From assembly GCA_040384265.1 (NCBI GenBank), contig JAZKJM010000002.1, forward strand, positions 121,574 through 162,659: a stretch of DNA of 41,086 nucleotides. The letters run 5' to 3'. A program made the position numbers and the translations under genes. Below, in pieces: positions 33,826-41,086 of this stretch (position 1 is its first letter; every line of letters begins with the position of its first letter). The notes beneath the pieces were generated by a model that worked only from the letters and a program-made list of their open reading frames with translations, was not told the DNA's origin and searched no databases. This stretch comes from Pseudomonadota bacterium (lineage in GTDB: Bacteria; Pseudomonadota; Alphaproteobacteria; Rickettsiales; UBA3002).

Positions 33826-34278
33826 TTAGGCGGTCTTGCCTTTTTGCGCCTGTGCCACCGCCAGCGCATCCACCCGGTCGTTATGTTTGTCGCCGCTATG
33901 GCCTTTGACCCATTGCCAGGTGATTTTATGCTGCGCAGCATTTTCGACCAGTGCTTGCCATAAATCGACATTTTTTACCGGCTTATTGTCGGCTGTTTTC
34001 CAGCCTTTTCTTTTCCAGCCGGGCAGCCATTCAGTGAAGCCTTGCAGCACATATTTACTGTCCGTAAAAATCGCCACATCGCACGGCTCTTTGAGCAGTT
34101 TCAGCCCCTCGATCGTCGCCTGCAATTCCATCCGGTTATTCGTCGTATTGGGCTCGCCGCCGCTGATCTCGCGTTTGGTTTCGCCGAACATCAATAACGC
34201 CGCCCAGCCGCCGGGGCCCGGGTTTCCCGAGCATGCGCCGTCCGTATAGATCGTCACTTTTTTGCGCTTAGAGTCCAT
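33826..34278 (-). CDS. rnhA: Ribonuclease HI
   Basis: A 150-residue protein. The catalytic acids are Asp13 ([15 protein letters not shown]), Glu51 (NNRMELQA), Asp73 (FTDSKYV) and Asp137, with His127 in [17 protein letters not shown]. It removes RNA from RNA-DNA hybrids. Its ATG overlaps the thrB stop by 11 bp, so the two are coupled. Confidence 0.97.
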   Translation of the reverse strand: MDSKRKKVTIYTDGACSGNPGPGGWAALLMFGETKREISGGEPNTTNNRMELQATIEGLKLLKEPCDVAIFTDSKYVLQGFTEWLPGWKRKGWKTADNKPVKNVDLWQALVENAAQHKITWQWVKGHSGDKHNDRVDALAVAQAQKGKTA

Positions 34279-35248
34279 AATCGCCCGGGGCCTTTACTTG
34301 CTGGTGGAAGCGTAATTTTGCTGCATATTCGCGCGGGTCATGCGGGCGCACCAGCGCGGCCGGATCCTGGTGCAACCAGTCATGCGCGCGGGTCAGCAAA
34401 AACCGCATCGCTGCACCGCGCAGCAAGGTGGGAAATGCTGCAACTTCCGCTGCAGCAAAAACACGCTTTTTCTGGTAGGCTGAAAGCAACGCGCGCGAGC
34501 AATCAGCGCTAAAATGATGCTGCGGATCGAAGCACCAGGCATTGAGCGCAATCGCCACATCGTAGGCCAGCGCATCCACACAGGCGAAATAAAAATCGAT
34601 GATGCCGCTGACCGCATCGCCTTCAAAAAACACGTTGTCTGGAAATAAATCCGCATGGATCACGCCCGCCGGCAAGCCCCGCAACTGTGGCATATGCTGC
34701 GCCAGATAATCCAGCTCATCATGCACCAGTGCCTCCAGCCCGGGCTCAATCTCATCAAGCCGCCCGGCCAGTTTCGCATAGATTCCCTGCCACCCGGCCA
34801 GCGACAGCGTGTTGGCGCGCTGCCCCGCAAAGCCCGCTGCCGCACAATGAAATGCACCAAGCGTCTCGCCCACCGCCGCCACCTGCGGTGCAGCAAATTG
34901 CGTGCGGCTCTGTCCATGCAGGAAGCTCACCAGCGCCGCCTGCTTGCCATGCTCGATACCAAACAGCGCCCCATCGCGGCGCACAATCGGCTGCGGACAG
35001 GCCACGCCACCACGCGCCACATGCTGCATCAATTCCAGAAAAAACGGCAGGTCCGCCGGGTTCACCCGCTTCTCGTAAAGCGTCAGGATATAGTTCGTTT
35101 CCGCCGCGCCCGCGCCGACCGTCAGCAGGTAATTGCTATTCTCCACACCCTGCGCAATCCCTTGCGCGCAGGCAAGCGGTGCCAGCCCGTAGGATCGCTC
35201 CAGCAGCGCCGCGATCTTCTCATTACTCCATTGCGTATAGACAGCCAT
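34268..35248 (-). CDS. thrB: Homoserine kinase, ThrB/APH-type
   Basis: A 326-residue protein of the aminoglycoside-phosphotransferase-like homoserine kinase group used by many Alphaproteobacteria. [43 protein letters not shown] contains the catalytic HxDxxxxN and the metal-binding DFY motifs. N terminus: [24 protein letters not shown]. It phosphorylates homoserine in threonine synthesis. It is followed by rnhA with 11-bp overlap, a pairing common in the class. Confidence 0.94.
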   Translation of the reverse strand: MAVYTQWSNEKIAALLERSYGLAPLACAQGIAQGVENSNYLLTVGAGAAETNYILTLYEKRVNPADLPFFLELMQHVARGGVACPQPIVRRDGALFGIEHGKQAALVSFLHGQSRTQFAAPQVAAVGETLGAFHCAAAGFAGQRANTLSLAGWQGIYAKLAGRLDEIEPGLEALVHDELDYLAQHMPQLRGLPAGVIHADLFPDNVFFEGDAVSGIIDFYFACVDALAYDVAIALNAWCFDPQHHFSADCSRALLSAYQKKRVFAAAEVAAFPTLLRGAAMRFLLTRAHDWLHQDPAALVRPHDPREYAAKLRFHQQVKAPGDYGL

Positions 35249-35403
35249 GCGCCGCTTCTAGCAGCCCGTTTTTCGCCTGTCACTTTTTTGAAGCATGTAC
35301 GCATTTTTTACTGGTAGGCGCTCTGCGATGTGTTTAGGATTATCTCGCACGGTCGCCGTTTTGGCTGCCATTAAAAATCAAAATAATGAGTGAGGAGAGC
35401 AGC

Positions 35404-36087
35404 ATGTTTCGCCGTAGGGAAGATGGGTCTGAAGAGCTGATTAACGAAAACGGTACGCCAATCGAGGCAACGACCGCCACGGCCGTAAGCGCACCGGTTG
35501 CGCCCACCGCGCCGACGGCACCAACCGCTCCCACCGCCCCCGTTGCTGTCAAGCCAACGGCACCGGTTGCACCAACCCAGCCTTCGTCGCCAAGCTTCCG
35601 CCCGGTGCCACCGCAAGCAGCCATGGTCGCCGCGAACCGCACGCCGATGCCAAGCGCCCCAAGCCAGCCTGCCAGCGTGCCAAGTGAGCCCGCGCGCGCT
35701 GCCGCCACCCCGGTCAACCGCCCGAACGCGAAACGCGTTCTCACCGTTGGCCCGGACATCCAGATGAAAGGCGAAATCACCAGCTGTGACCGCGTCGTCA
35801 TCGAAGGCATTGTCGACGCCACCATGCGTGACGTCCACACCGTCGAACTTGCTGAAACCGGCTCGCTGAAAGGCACCGCGGAAGTGGAAGATGCCGAGAT
35901 TTCCGGCGCGTTCGAGGGCGACCTGGTCGTGCGCGGCAAGCTCACCATCTATTCGTCCGGCCGCGTGCGTGGCAACGTGACCTATGGTGAAATCGAAATC
36001 CAACGTGGCGGCCAAATCTCGGGCAACATCCGCAACGTTGCCGACGTGAAAAACGGTGCTACCGGCCAACAGAAAAAAGCGGCCTAA
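35404..36087 (+). CDS. Bactofilin
   Basis: A 227-residue protein. Residues about 107-215 form the bactofilin (DUF583) beta-helix core: RVLTVGPDIQMKGEITSCDRVVIEGIVDATMRDVHTVELAETGSLKGTAEVEDAEISGAFEGDLVV..., with repeating V-I-G strands. The N-terminal 100 residues are disordered and contain a tandem APT-AP repeat. Bactofilins polymerise into cytoskeletal sheets or filaments that place cell-wall enzymes or stalk components. GAGGAG seven to eight bases before the ATG at 35404 selects this start over 35386. It is followed by a terminator. Confidence 0.93.
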   Translation: MFRRREDGSEELINENGTPIEATTATAVSAPVAPTAPTAPTAPTAPVAVKPTAPVAPTQPSSPSFRPVPPQAAMVAANRTPMPSAPSQPASVPSEPARAAATPVNRPNAKRVLTVGPDIQMKGEITSCDRVVIEGIVDATMRDVHTVELAETGSLKGTAEVEDAEISGAFEGDLVVRGKLTIYSSGRVRGNVTYGEIEIQRGGQISGNIRNVADVKNGATGQQKKAA

Positions 36088-36106
36088 GCACGTTCTAATC
36101 ATTACG

Positions 36107-36141
36107 AAAAAGGCTGCGAGCCCACGGTTCGCAGCCTTTTT
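36107..36141. terminator. Terminator between bactofilin and nth
   Basis: Perfect 13-bp arms (AAAAAGGCTGCGA and complement) with a 9-nt loop, with A- and T-runs. It may act for both bactofilin (+) and nth (-), overlapping the nth stop region. Confidence 0.88.
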
Positions 36142-36797
36142 TATGCGCTGGTTTTCGCTTTATAGCCGCACCATTGCACCACCGGGCAGCGGAAACATTC
36201 AGGCCGGCGCGCCTTGCAGCAATAGCGCCCATGCAAAATCAACCAATGATGCGCATGCTGCTTCCAGCGCGCGGGAATCGCTTTTTCGAGCGCCAGCTCT
36301 GTCGCCAGCGGATTGGTCGTGTTGCACAGCCCCAGCCGGTTAGCGACGCGGAACACATGCGTATCGACCCCAATCGTCGGCACACCCAGCACGCAATTCA
36401 GCCACACATTCGCCGTTTTGCGGCCCACCCCGGGCAACGTCTCCAGCGCCTCGCGCGTGGTTGGCACCTGCCCGCCATAGGTGGTGAGCAGCCGCTGGCA
36501 CAGCGCCATCACATTGGCCGCTTTGGCATTAAACAGCCCGATGGTCTTGATATACTGCTTCAACCCGCCCTCGCCCAGCGCCAGCATCGCTTCGGGCGTA
36601 TCGGCAACCATAAACAGCGCCTTGGTCGCCTTGTTCACCCCCACATCCGTCGCCTGCGCCGACAGCACAATCGCCACCAGCAGGGTGAACGGGTTGGGCG
36701 CCTCGAGCTCGGTTTTCGGGTGCGGGTTGGCGGCTGCGAACGTCGCAAACATCGCATTCACCGCCGGGGCCGAGAGTTTCTTTGCCATCGCACTCAT
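36141..36797 (-). CDS. nth: Endonuclease III
   Basis: A 218-residue base-excision glycosylase/AP lyase. The helix-hairpin-helix LPGVGRKTAN (about 121-130) holds catalytic Lys127, followed by catalytic Asp145 (IGVDTHVFR). The [4Fe-4S] cluster ligands are Cys194-x6-Cys201-x2-Cys204-x5-Cys210 at the C terminus. The start at 36797 (MSAMAKK) is preferred over 36788 on a weak AAGG match; the frame to 36836 enters the divergent promoter region. It is divergent from the gene at 36892. Confidence 0.95.
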   Translation of the reverse strand: MSAMAKKLSAPAVNAMFATFAAANPHPKTELEAPNPFTLLVAIVLSAQATDVGVNKATKALFMVADTPEAMLALGEGGLKQYIKTIGLFNAKAANVMALCQRLLTTYGGQVPTTREALETLPGVGRKTANVWLNCVLGVPTIGVDTHVFRVANRLGLCNTTNPLATELALEKAIPARWKQHAHHWLILHGRYCCKARRPECFRCPVVQWCGYKAKTSA

Positions 36798-36839
36798 CCG
36801 CCACCTTGACCACCGCGCAGCCCGGATTTCAAGCAAAAG

Positions 36840-36885
36840 ACTTCACACAACTGTCATAATCCCGCCTCGCCCCCTATGTTATAGT
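36840..36885 (+). promoter_or_regulatory. PhoB-like direct-repeat promoter (site E)
   Basis: ACTTCAC (36840-36846), ACAA, CTGTCAT (36851-36857), then 22 bp, then TATAGT (36880-36885). The ATG at 36892 is six bases past the -10, predicting a leaderless transcript as at site A. Here the CTTCAC-type heptamer comes first and the CTGTCAT-type second. Confidence 0.65.
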
Positions 36886-36891
36886 GTGAGC

Positions 36892-37428
36892 ATGAATGAA
36901 GCCACGCCATCCACCGAACCCGCCGAGCGCCCCTCCGGCCCGCGCGCCTTTTTTGGCGGCTTCGGCTCCGGCATGCTGAGCGGTGCGCTGATGATGGGCG
37001 TCGTCTTCACGCTCGGTGCCATCGCGACCCTCTACCCGCCGCTGGCCGCCATCGCCCCGCACGTCCTCAGTTGGAGCTTTGTCGGCACCGCCGCTTTCAT
37101 GTCGGTCGCCACCGGCCTGTTTGGCGGGCTGATGAACATGAAACGCACCTATGCCAGCACTGCCGCTGCCGCACATACGGATGTGATTCCCGTTACCATT
37201 CCCATGCAAAGCCAGGACCTCGCCCTTGCGCCTGCCACCGTTCTGCCCGATGCCGTGGAGCAGGAAGCACCCACCAAAAACTGGGCCGCCGAAACCGGCC
37301 GCAATGCCAACAGCCAAACCCGCATCCAGCAGATCCTCGCCAATGGCTCGCTGAGCGATACGGATCGCGCCCACGCGATCCTAGCCGCCCGTGAAGCGGC
37401 CCCCACCAGCACGGGCCTTGGCGCTTAA
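36892..37428 (+). CDS. Glycine-rich two-helix membrane protein, unknown
   Basis: A 178-residue protein that I do not recognise. A short Pro/Glu-rich head is followed by a Gly-rich lead (RAFFGGFGSGMLSGALMMG) into two membrane helices (about 28-50 and 62-81). The 95-residue tail is polar and helical (NSQTRIQQILANGSLSDTDRAHAILAAREAA). There is no Shine-Dalgarno, and the likely -10 lies six bases upstream. The architecture matches the proteins at 360, 8891 and 10061. It is divergent from nth. Confidence 0.75.
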   Translation: MNEATPSTEPAERPSGPRAFFGGFGSGMLSGALMMGVVFTLGAIATLYPPLAAIAPHVLSWSFVGTAAFMSVATGLFGGLMNMKRTYASTAAAAHTDVIPVTIPMQSQDLALAPATVLPDAVEQEAPTKNWAAETGRNANSQTRIQQILANGSLSDTDRAHAILAAREAAPTSTGLGA

Positions 37429-37548
37429 TCATTCCTTCCCCTGACACGAATGCATGGCCGTCCACTATAGGGACTGTTTTATCTTCATTCTTTCTTAGCC
37501 ATTCACACATATACTGGCCCATCATACAGCCCTGTCTGAGGTGAACCG

Positions 37549-37938
37549 ATGAAGAAAAAACTCCTGATGGCAGCACTGCTGCTTAGCCTGCCCGGCGCCG
37601 CCATGGCCCAACCGCGCGATGCGGTGGGCGGCGCGGATAGTACCACCCAAACGATCCATCATTGCGGCTTCCTGCCCACCAGCAGCGGCCGCTATACGGA
37701 CTCGCCCGTTACCGTACGCATTATCGAGCAAAAACTGGTAGCGCTGGGCTATGGCCCCACCACCAACACCGGCCGCTACAGCAAAGGCGACAGGCTCGCC
37801 GTCATCGCCTTCCAGCGCGACCATGGGCTGCAGGCGGATGGCATTGTCGGCCCCATCACCGCCCGCACACTGGCATTTGTAAGCCACCCCAGCGCAAACG
37901 TGCGCCGCTGCTCCCGCAAAATTTCGGGCATTCGCTAG
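37549..37938 (+). CDS. Exported peptidoglycan-binding domain protein
   Basis: A 129-residue protein. Signal peptide MKKKLLMAALLLSLPGAAMA with cleavage near 20. Residues about 52-110 form a PG_binding_1 domain: VRIIEQKLVALGYGPTTNTGRYSKGDRLAVIAFQRDHGLQADGIVGPITARTLAF, the classic peptidoglycan-binding repeat. Two Cys (in HHCGF and RRCSR) may pair. It would sit in the periplasm on the cell wall. TATACT at about 37507 could be its -10; a lone TCTTCAT heptamer 21 bp upstream echoes the direct-repeat element but the second heptamer is missing. Confidence 0.85.
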   Translation: MKKKLLMAALLLSLPGAAMAQPRDAVGGADSTTQTIHHCGFLPTSSGRYTDSPVTVRIIEQKLVALGYGPTTNTGRYSKGDRLAVIAFQRDHGLQADGIVGPITARTLAFVSHPSANVRRCSRKISGIR

Positions 37939-37955
37939 GCTAGGGATGTCTGGCT

Positions 37956-38020
37956 ATACTCATTTGGCTCATTTATGAGCCAAATGAGTATCAAAATCTC
38001 CGCCGAAAGCGGAGGTTTTG
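37956..38020. repeat. Two tandem hairpins downstream of the peptidoglycan-binding gene
   Basis: A perfect 17-bp inverted repeat (ATACTCATTTGGCTCAT, 37956-37972, and complement 37975-37991) is followed at once by a 12-bp arm hairpin (CAAAATCTCCGC / GCGGAGGTTTTG, one mismatch, 37992-38020). Neither ends in a clear T-run. They may be a transcript end or an operator-like palindrome. Confidence 0.75.
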
Positions 38021-38041
38021 CGCCGCGTAGCGAGCGCACCT

Positions 38042-38068
38042 AAAAAATAATGATGCTCATTATTTTTT
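38042..38068. terminator. AT-rich hairpin at the end of the membrane-protein gene
   Basis: Perfect 12-bp arms AAAAAATAATGA / TCATTATTTTTT with a 3-nt loop, ending exactly at the TGA (38070-38068) of the minus-strand gene. It has flanking A/T runs usable in either direction. Confidence 0.6.
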
Positions 38069-38940
38069 CAAATGACCATAAGTTGTGGCTGGGGCACATT
38101 TGTAATCGGCCCGGCATGGGTCTTGGCACCAAGGATCGTGCTATCTGGCCCTGCATCACGCACTGCTGGCAGCCCCTCGCCGACCGCATCCGCCGTATCG
38201 GAAAAAAGCGGGTGGTGCGATGGTGGGAGATGCGCCTTCTTTTCCTCGTGGCGCCGCGCAAAGAAATGCCCGCCGACATAGAGCAACGTTGCCGCCGCCG
38301 CCGTTGCAAACACATCCAGCGCGCCCAGCTTACCAAGCTTGAATGCCCGGCTTTCTTGGTTTTTTGCCACATCCCATGTCGGTTTCCCGACCAGTTTGCA
38401 GGCCCGTTCCGCGAATTCATTGGTGAAGGTCTGGAAGGTCTTTGGAAACGCCAGGCTCGCACTGAACAAGGTGCTGAACACCGCCCCCCACGCCAGCATG
38501 CGGCCTTCAATCAGGCTCATCCAGGTCTGTTTCGGCGTCGCCTCGATCGATTCAGGGCTCGCCTGATCGCCGAGCTTTTCATCAAGGGCGGTAACGATCG
38601 GCACTTTATAATGTTCCGCGATGCCAACCGGGATCAGCATAGCGTTCCCGCCTTGCATCAGGGTCGTCGTCATCACTGCTTCTTCGGCGAATTTTTTGGC
38701 GGTCGACGGGCTGAGGAAACGCCCGGCGTGCTTTTCCACCCAGCCGACAACGCGCTCATATTGCCCGGCGCGCTTGCCGTCCTTGAGCACAAACGCCATG
38801 GGGATGGTCACAATGAACGTGCCAACCCCGGCAATGCCACCATAGACGCCCCAATCGAACAGCTTTCCGCCTTTCGATTTGCGTATTTTGGCTTCCACCC
38901 TTGGCTCGGGCGGGTTGATGGCGGGCTCGGCTATCGGCAC
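38068..38940 (-). CDS. Multi-helix membrane protein, unknown
   Basis: A 290-residue protein (start GTG) that I do not recognise. Predicted hydrophobic segments lie at about 33-53 (GIAGVGTFIVTIPMAFVL), 92-108, 146-165 (WGAVFSTLFSASLAFP) and 208-228 (DVFATAAAATLLYVGG); a cytoplasmic-looking His/Lys tail follows. I chose the GTG at 38940 because AAGGAG stands eight bases upstream and just downstream of the -10 of promoter F. The longer ATG frame at 39009 would start inside the regulatory repeat. The frame to 39084 is not supported. It belongs to the group with the direct-repeat promoter. Confidence 0.72.
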   Translation of the reverse strand: MPIAEPAINPPEPRVEAKIRKSKGGKLFDWGVYGGIAGVGTFIVTIPMAFVLKDGKRAGQYERVVGWVEKHAGRFLSPSTAKKFAEEAVMTTTLMQGGNAMLIPVGIAEHYKVPIVTALDEKLGDQASPESIEATPKQTWMSLIEGRMLAWGAVFSTLFSASLAFPKTFQTFTNEFAERACKLVGKPTWDVAKNQESRAFKLGKLGALDVFATAAAATLLYVGGHFFARRHEEKKAHLPPSHHPLFSDTADAVGEGLPAVRDAGPDSTILGAKTHAGPITNVPQPQLMVI

Positions 38941-38963
38941 TGCATAGACTCCTTGATCGTTGT

Positions 38964-39009
38964 ATTTTAGGGGATTTTGCACCGCCCATGTGTGAAGGTT
39001 TGATGACAT
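38964..39009 (-). promoter_or_regulatory. PhoB-like direct-repeat promoter (site F)
   Basis: On the minus strand ATGTCAT (39009-39003), CAAA, CCTTCAC (38998-38992), 22 bp, then TAAAAT (38969-38964). The ribosome site AAGGAG (38954-38949) and GTG (38940) follow with a short leader. The repeat overlaps the frame of the alternative upstream start at 39009. Confidence 0.7.
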
Positions 39010-39180
39010 ATCGTGCCGCCACACCCTCAGCCGACGCAAAAAATCCTCACTGGCACAAAAATCATGCACCAAGAAGCAGTCCACGAAATTTGCACTTGGC
39101 TTGAGCCGGGGAGCGCACTAGGTTCGCTGGCGATAACCATCATCGCCACTTTTGGCATAACATTCTTGAAGGAGACTTCC

Positions 39181-39765
39181 ATGCGTTCCATCCTTATCGG
39201 CCTGACGTTAGCCACTGCCTTATCCGGCGCCGCCTTCGCGCAAAGCGGCGGCACCATGTTCGGTGCGCCAAGCGAGCCGTTGACCGCCCAGGAAAAATCC
39301 GAAATCCATGCTGAATCCGTCAAAGCGAAGCAAGCCAAAGCCGCCGCTGCCGCCCGCGCCAGCAAAAAACGCGCAGCCGCCGCCGCAAGCAAAGCCGCCC
39401 CGGAAGCACATAAAGCTGAATCCGCCCCAATCGCGCCAGAAGCACCGCTGATGGACGATGAAGCCGGCATGAGCGCACCCATGATGGGCACCACCGCACC
39501 GCACGACGCCATCCCGGCGTCGCCCACTGCCGCACCAAAAATGCCCGTTGTTGCACCAGCACCCCATGACGCCGTGGCCCCTATTGCCCCTGGCGCATCG
39601 GCTGTTCCAGCACCGAAACCTCCCGTTGCCGCGCCAGCCATTGCACCCGCACCGGTTCCACCGGCACCGGGCGTTGCCGCTCCTGCAACCTCGCCATCGG
39701 TTCCGGCTCCCATATCGCCTGCGCCGATCGTGCCAACCGCACCCGCTGCTGGCGGCACCCACTAG
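39181..39765 (+). CDS. Pro/Ala-rich exported protein
   Basis: A 194-residue protein that I do not recognise. A signal peptide (MRSILIGLTLATALSGAAFA, cleavage near 20) precedes a Lys/Ala-rich helix (ESVKAKQAKAAAAARASKKRAAAAASKAAPEAHK). The last 100 residues are a low-complexity Pro/Ala/Val tract (for example APKPPVAAPAIAPAPVPPAP). It may be a periplasmic spacer or cell-wall-interacting protein. AAGGAG six bases before the ATG gives the start. A strong terminator follows. Confidence 0.75.
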   Translation: MRSILIGLTLATALSGAAFAQSGGTMFGAPSEPLTAQEKSEIHAESVKAKQAKAAAAARASKKRAAAAASKAAPEAHKAESAPIAPEAPLMDDEAGMSAPMMGTTAPHDAIPASPTAAPKMPVVAPAPHDAVAPIAPGASAVPAPKPPVAAPAIAPAPVPPAPGVAAPATSPSVPAPISPAPIVPTAPAAGGTH

Positions 39766-39787
39766 TCGCCAACCAGAGACCCATACG

Positions 39788-39821
39788 AAAAGGGCCGCCG
39801 GTTCACCCCGGCGGCCCTTTT
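39788..39821 (+). terminator. Terminator after the Pro/Ala-rich gene
   Basis: A GC-rich perfect 14-bp stem (AAAAGGGCCGCCGG / complement, 39788-39801 and 39808-39821) with a 6-nt loop and a T-run. Confidence 0.9.
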
Positions 39822-40115
39822 TATATCAGGTGAATATGCGTTCAAAAGAACCCTGTACCCAACATATGGCGAAACGGCCTGAATAGCCGCCCAATAGCGA
39901 CCATAAGCCCTCTGGATATGCACAACAGGCACCCCTCAAAAGAATCAGTTCCCGAGAAAACTGCGCGCTATAAACGGCCAGAGGCGAGCTCGATCTACGC
40001 GGATGGCTCATGGTAGCGCATGACATTGTTTTACGTCAGAAACAGCACTTTAAATGGCCCTAAAAAATTAGGCGTGTGATGCACGGACAGCATGGTGGGA
40101 TTCCCCAAGACACAA
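39822..40115. other. Gap without a gene upstream of the rRNA terminator
   Basis: About 290 bp with no convincing gene. A 66-codon minus-strand frame (39826-40026) has no ribosome site and an unlikely composition. No tRNA is seen here, though many alphaproteobacterial rRNA operons end in one. Confidence 0.4.
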
Positions 40116-40165
40116 AAAAGCACTTGGAAAACCGCATCCGAAGATAGGGTTTTCCAAGTGCTTTT
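40116..40165 (-). terminator. rRNA operon terminator
   Basis: 18-bp perfect arms (AAAAGCACTTGGAAAACC, 40116-40133, and its complement 40148-40165) close a 14-nt loop. On the minus strand the stem is followed by a T-run, about 25 bp past the 5S 3' end. Confidence 0.85.
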
Positions 40166-40171
40166 CATAAC

Positions 40172-40322
40172 AAAAGGCCGTTTAGAAGGTCTGGCGACGT
40201 CTTACTCTCCCATGCCTTAAGACAAAGTACCATCAGCGCTGAAGGGTTTCACGGTCGTGTTCGGGATGGGAACGTGTGGTACAACCTTCGCTATAATCAC
40301 CAGACCGTCTAAACGGCCTTTT
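40172..40322 (-). other. Processing stem flanking 5S rRNA
   Basis: Perfect 15-nt complementary sequences flank the 5S gene: AAAAGGCCGTTTAGA at 40172-40186 and its complement at 40308-40322. This would extend the 5S terminal helix in the precursor and suit RNase processing. Confidence 0.7.
40189..40305 (-). rRNA. rrf: 5S ribosomal RNA
   Basis: About 117 nt on the minus strand. Conserved segments include CCCATCCCGAACACG in loop B/C, GGTACT and the terminal stem GTCTGGTG pairing with CGCCAGAC. Ends are set by that stem and may be off by a few bases. Confidence 0.92.
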
Positions 40323-40490
40323 GAGTGCCGCGGAAAGGTGTGACCCCTTCCGCGGCGGTATGTATGAATACGGTATCTACAGTTGTTCAATTAGTTCAAC
40401 TCAGCCTCTCAGCGTCAGAACAAAGCAACTGCTTTGCACTGCACGTGAGGGATCATATAATCTCTCAAGCCAATCGCTATTGCTAGCGAG
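40306..40490 (-). other. Spacer between 23S and 5S rRNA
   Basis: About 185 nt. Besides the 5S processing stem at its 5S end, no tRNA or other gene is visible. Confidence 0.5.

Positions 40491-41086
<596 letters not shown>

Noticed and set aside
35386-35575. APT-AP repeats in the bactofilin N terminus as a tandem DNA repeat element
   Set aside because: It is a short coding low-complexity linker common in bactofilins, not an independent repeat.
39826-40026. 66-codon minus-strand frame before the rRNA terminator
   Set aside because: No ribosome site, unusual Cys/Trp/Ser-rich composition, and no neighbour support.

Overview
The window is a chromosomal segment of a fairly GC-rich alphaproteobacterium. 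This rests on an Usg-family protein, a BolA/Grx4 pair flanking purL, a bactofilin, a ThrB-type homoserine kinase next to rnhA, an NDUFS6-like CHCC zinc-finger protein, a pyruvate phosphate dikinase beside glyQ/glyS, and the style of the 5S and 23S rRNA. The exact order cannot be fixed by eye. No phage, insertion sequence, CRISPR array, tRNA gene or plasmid function was recognised. The left edge lies just past the stop codon of bolA. The right edge cuts through the 3' part of a 23S rRNA gene.

Layout. 1-5.8 kb: bolA, a small membrane protein, a methyltransferase coupled to purL, a Cys-containing membrane-anchored protein, and grxD with an exported protein. 5.8-8.3 kb: a coiled-coil protein, an AT-rich HExxH metallopeptidase, and rpsD with a structured leader. 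8.3-11.0 kb: five unrecognised glycine-rich or small membrane proteins on the minus strand. 11.0-17.5 kb: trmJ, a small ORF, cimA, an ion channel behind cysS, an unknown helical protein and gltX. 17.5-23.9 kb: nadE, an unknown protein, etfA/etfB, a twin-membrane protein coupled to the CHCC zinc-finger protein, a lytic transglycosylase and a lone prepilin-like protein. 23.9-27.0 kb: usg, a glycosyltransferase overlapping ygfZ, and yqgE/algH. 27.2-33.3 kb: a tight operon glyQ - 45-aa lipoprotein - panD - glyS - ppdK. 33.4-39.8 kb: an exported protein, rnhA/thrB, bactofilin, nth, further membrane or exported proteins of unknown function, and a Pro/Ala-rich exported protein. 40.1-41.1 kb: the end of an rRNA operon on the minus strand (terminator, 5S, 23S).

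Most named genes are housekeeping: translation (rpsD, cysS, gltX, glyQS, trmJ), cofactors (nadE, panD), amino acids (cimA, thrB), purines (purL), electron transfer (etfAB), Fe-S handling (bolA, grxD, ygfZ) and DNA repair or RNA-DNA hybrid removal (nth, rnhA).

The most interesting layer is regulatory. Six otherwise unconnected transcription units, all encoding unrecognised proteins and five of them membrane proteins, are preceded by the same element. It is two heptamers of the form NTGTCAY or NCTTCAC at an 11-bp pitch, followed 21-23 bp later by a TANNNT -10 hexamer. One copy is a textbook PhoB box (CTGTCAT-CAAA-CTGTCAT). This suggests an uncharacterised PhoB/OmpR-type regulon of small glycine-rich hairpin membrane proteins. 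In two of the units the -10 sits six bases before the ATG, predicting leaderless mRNAs.
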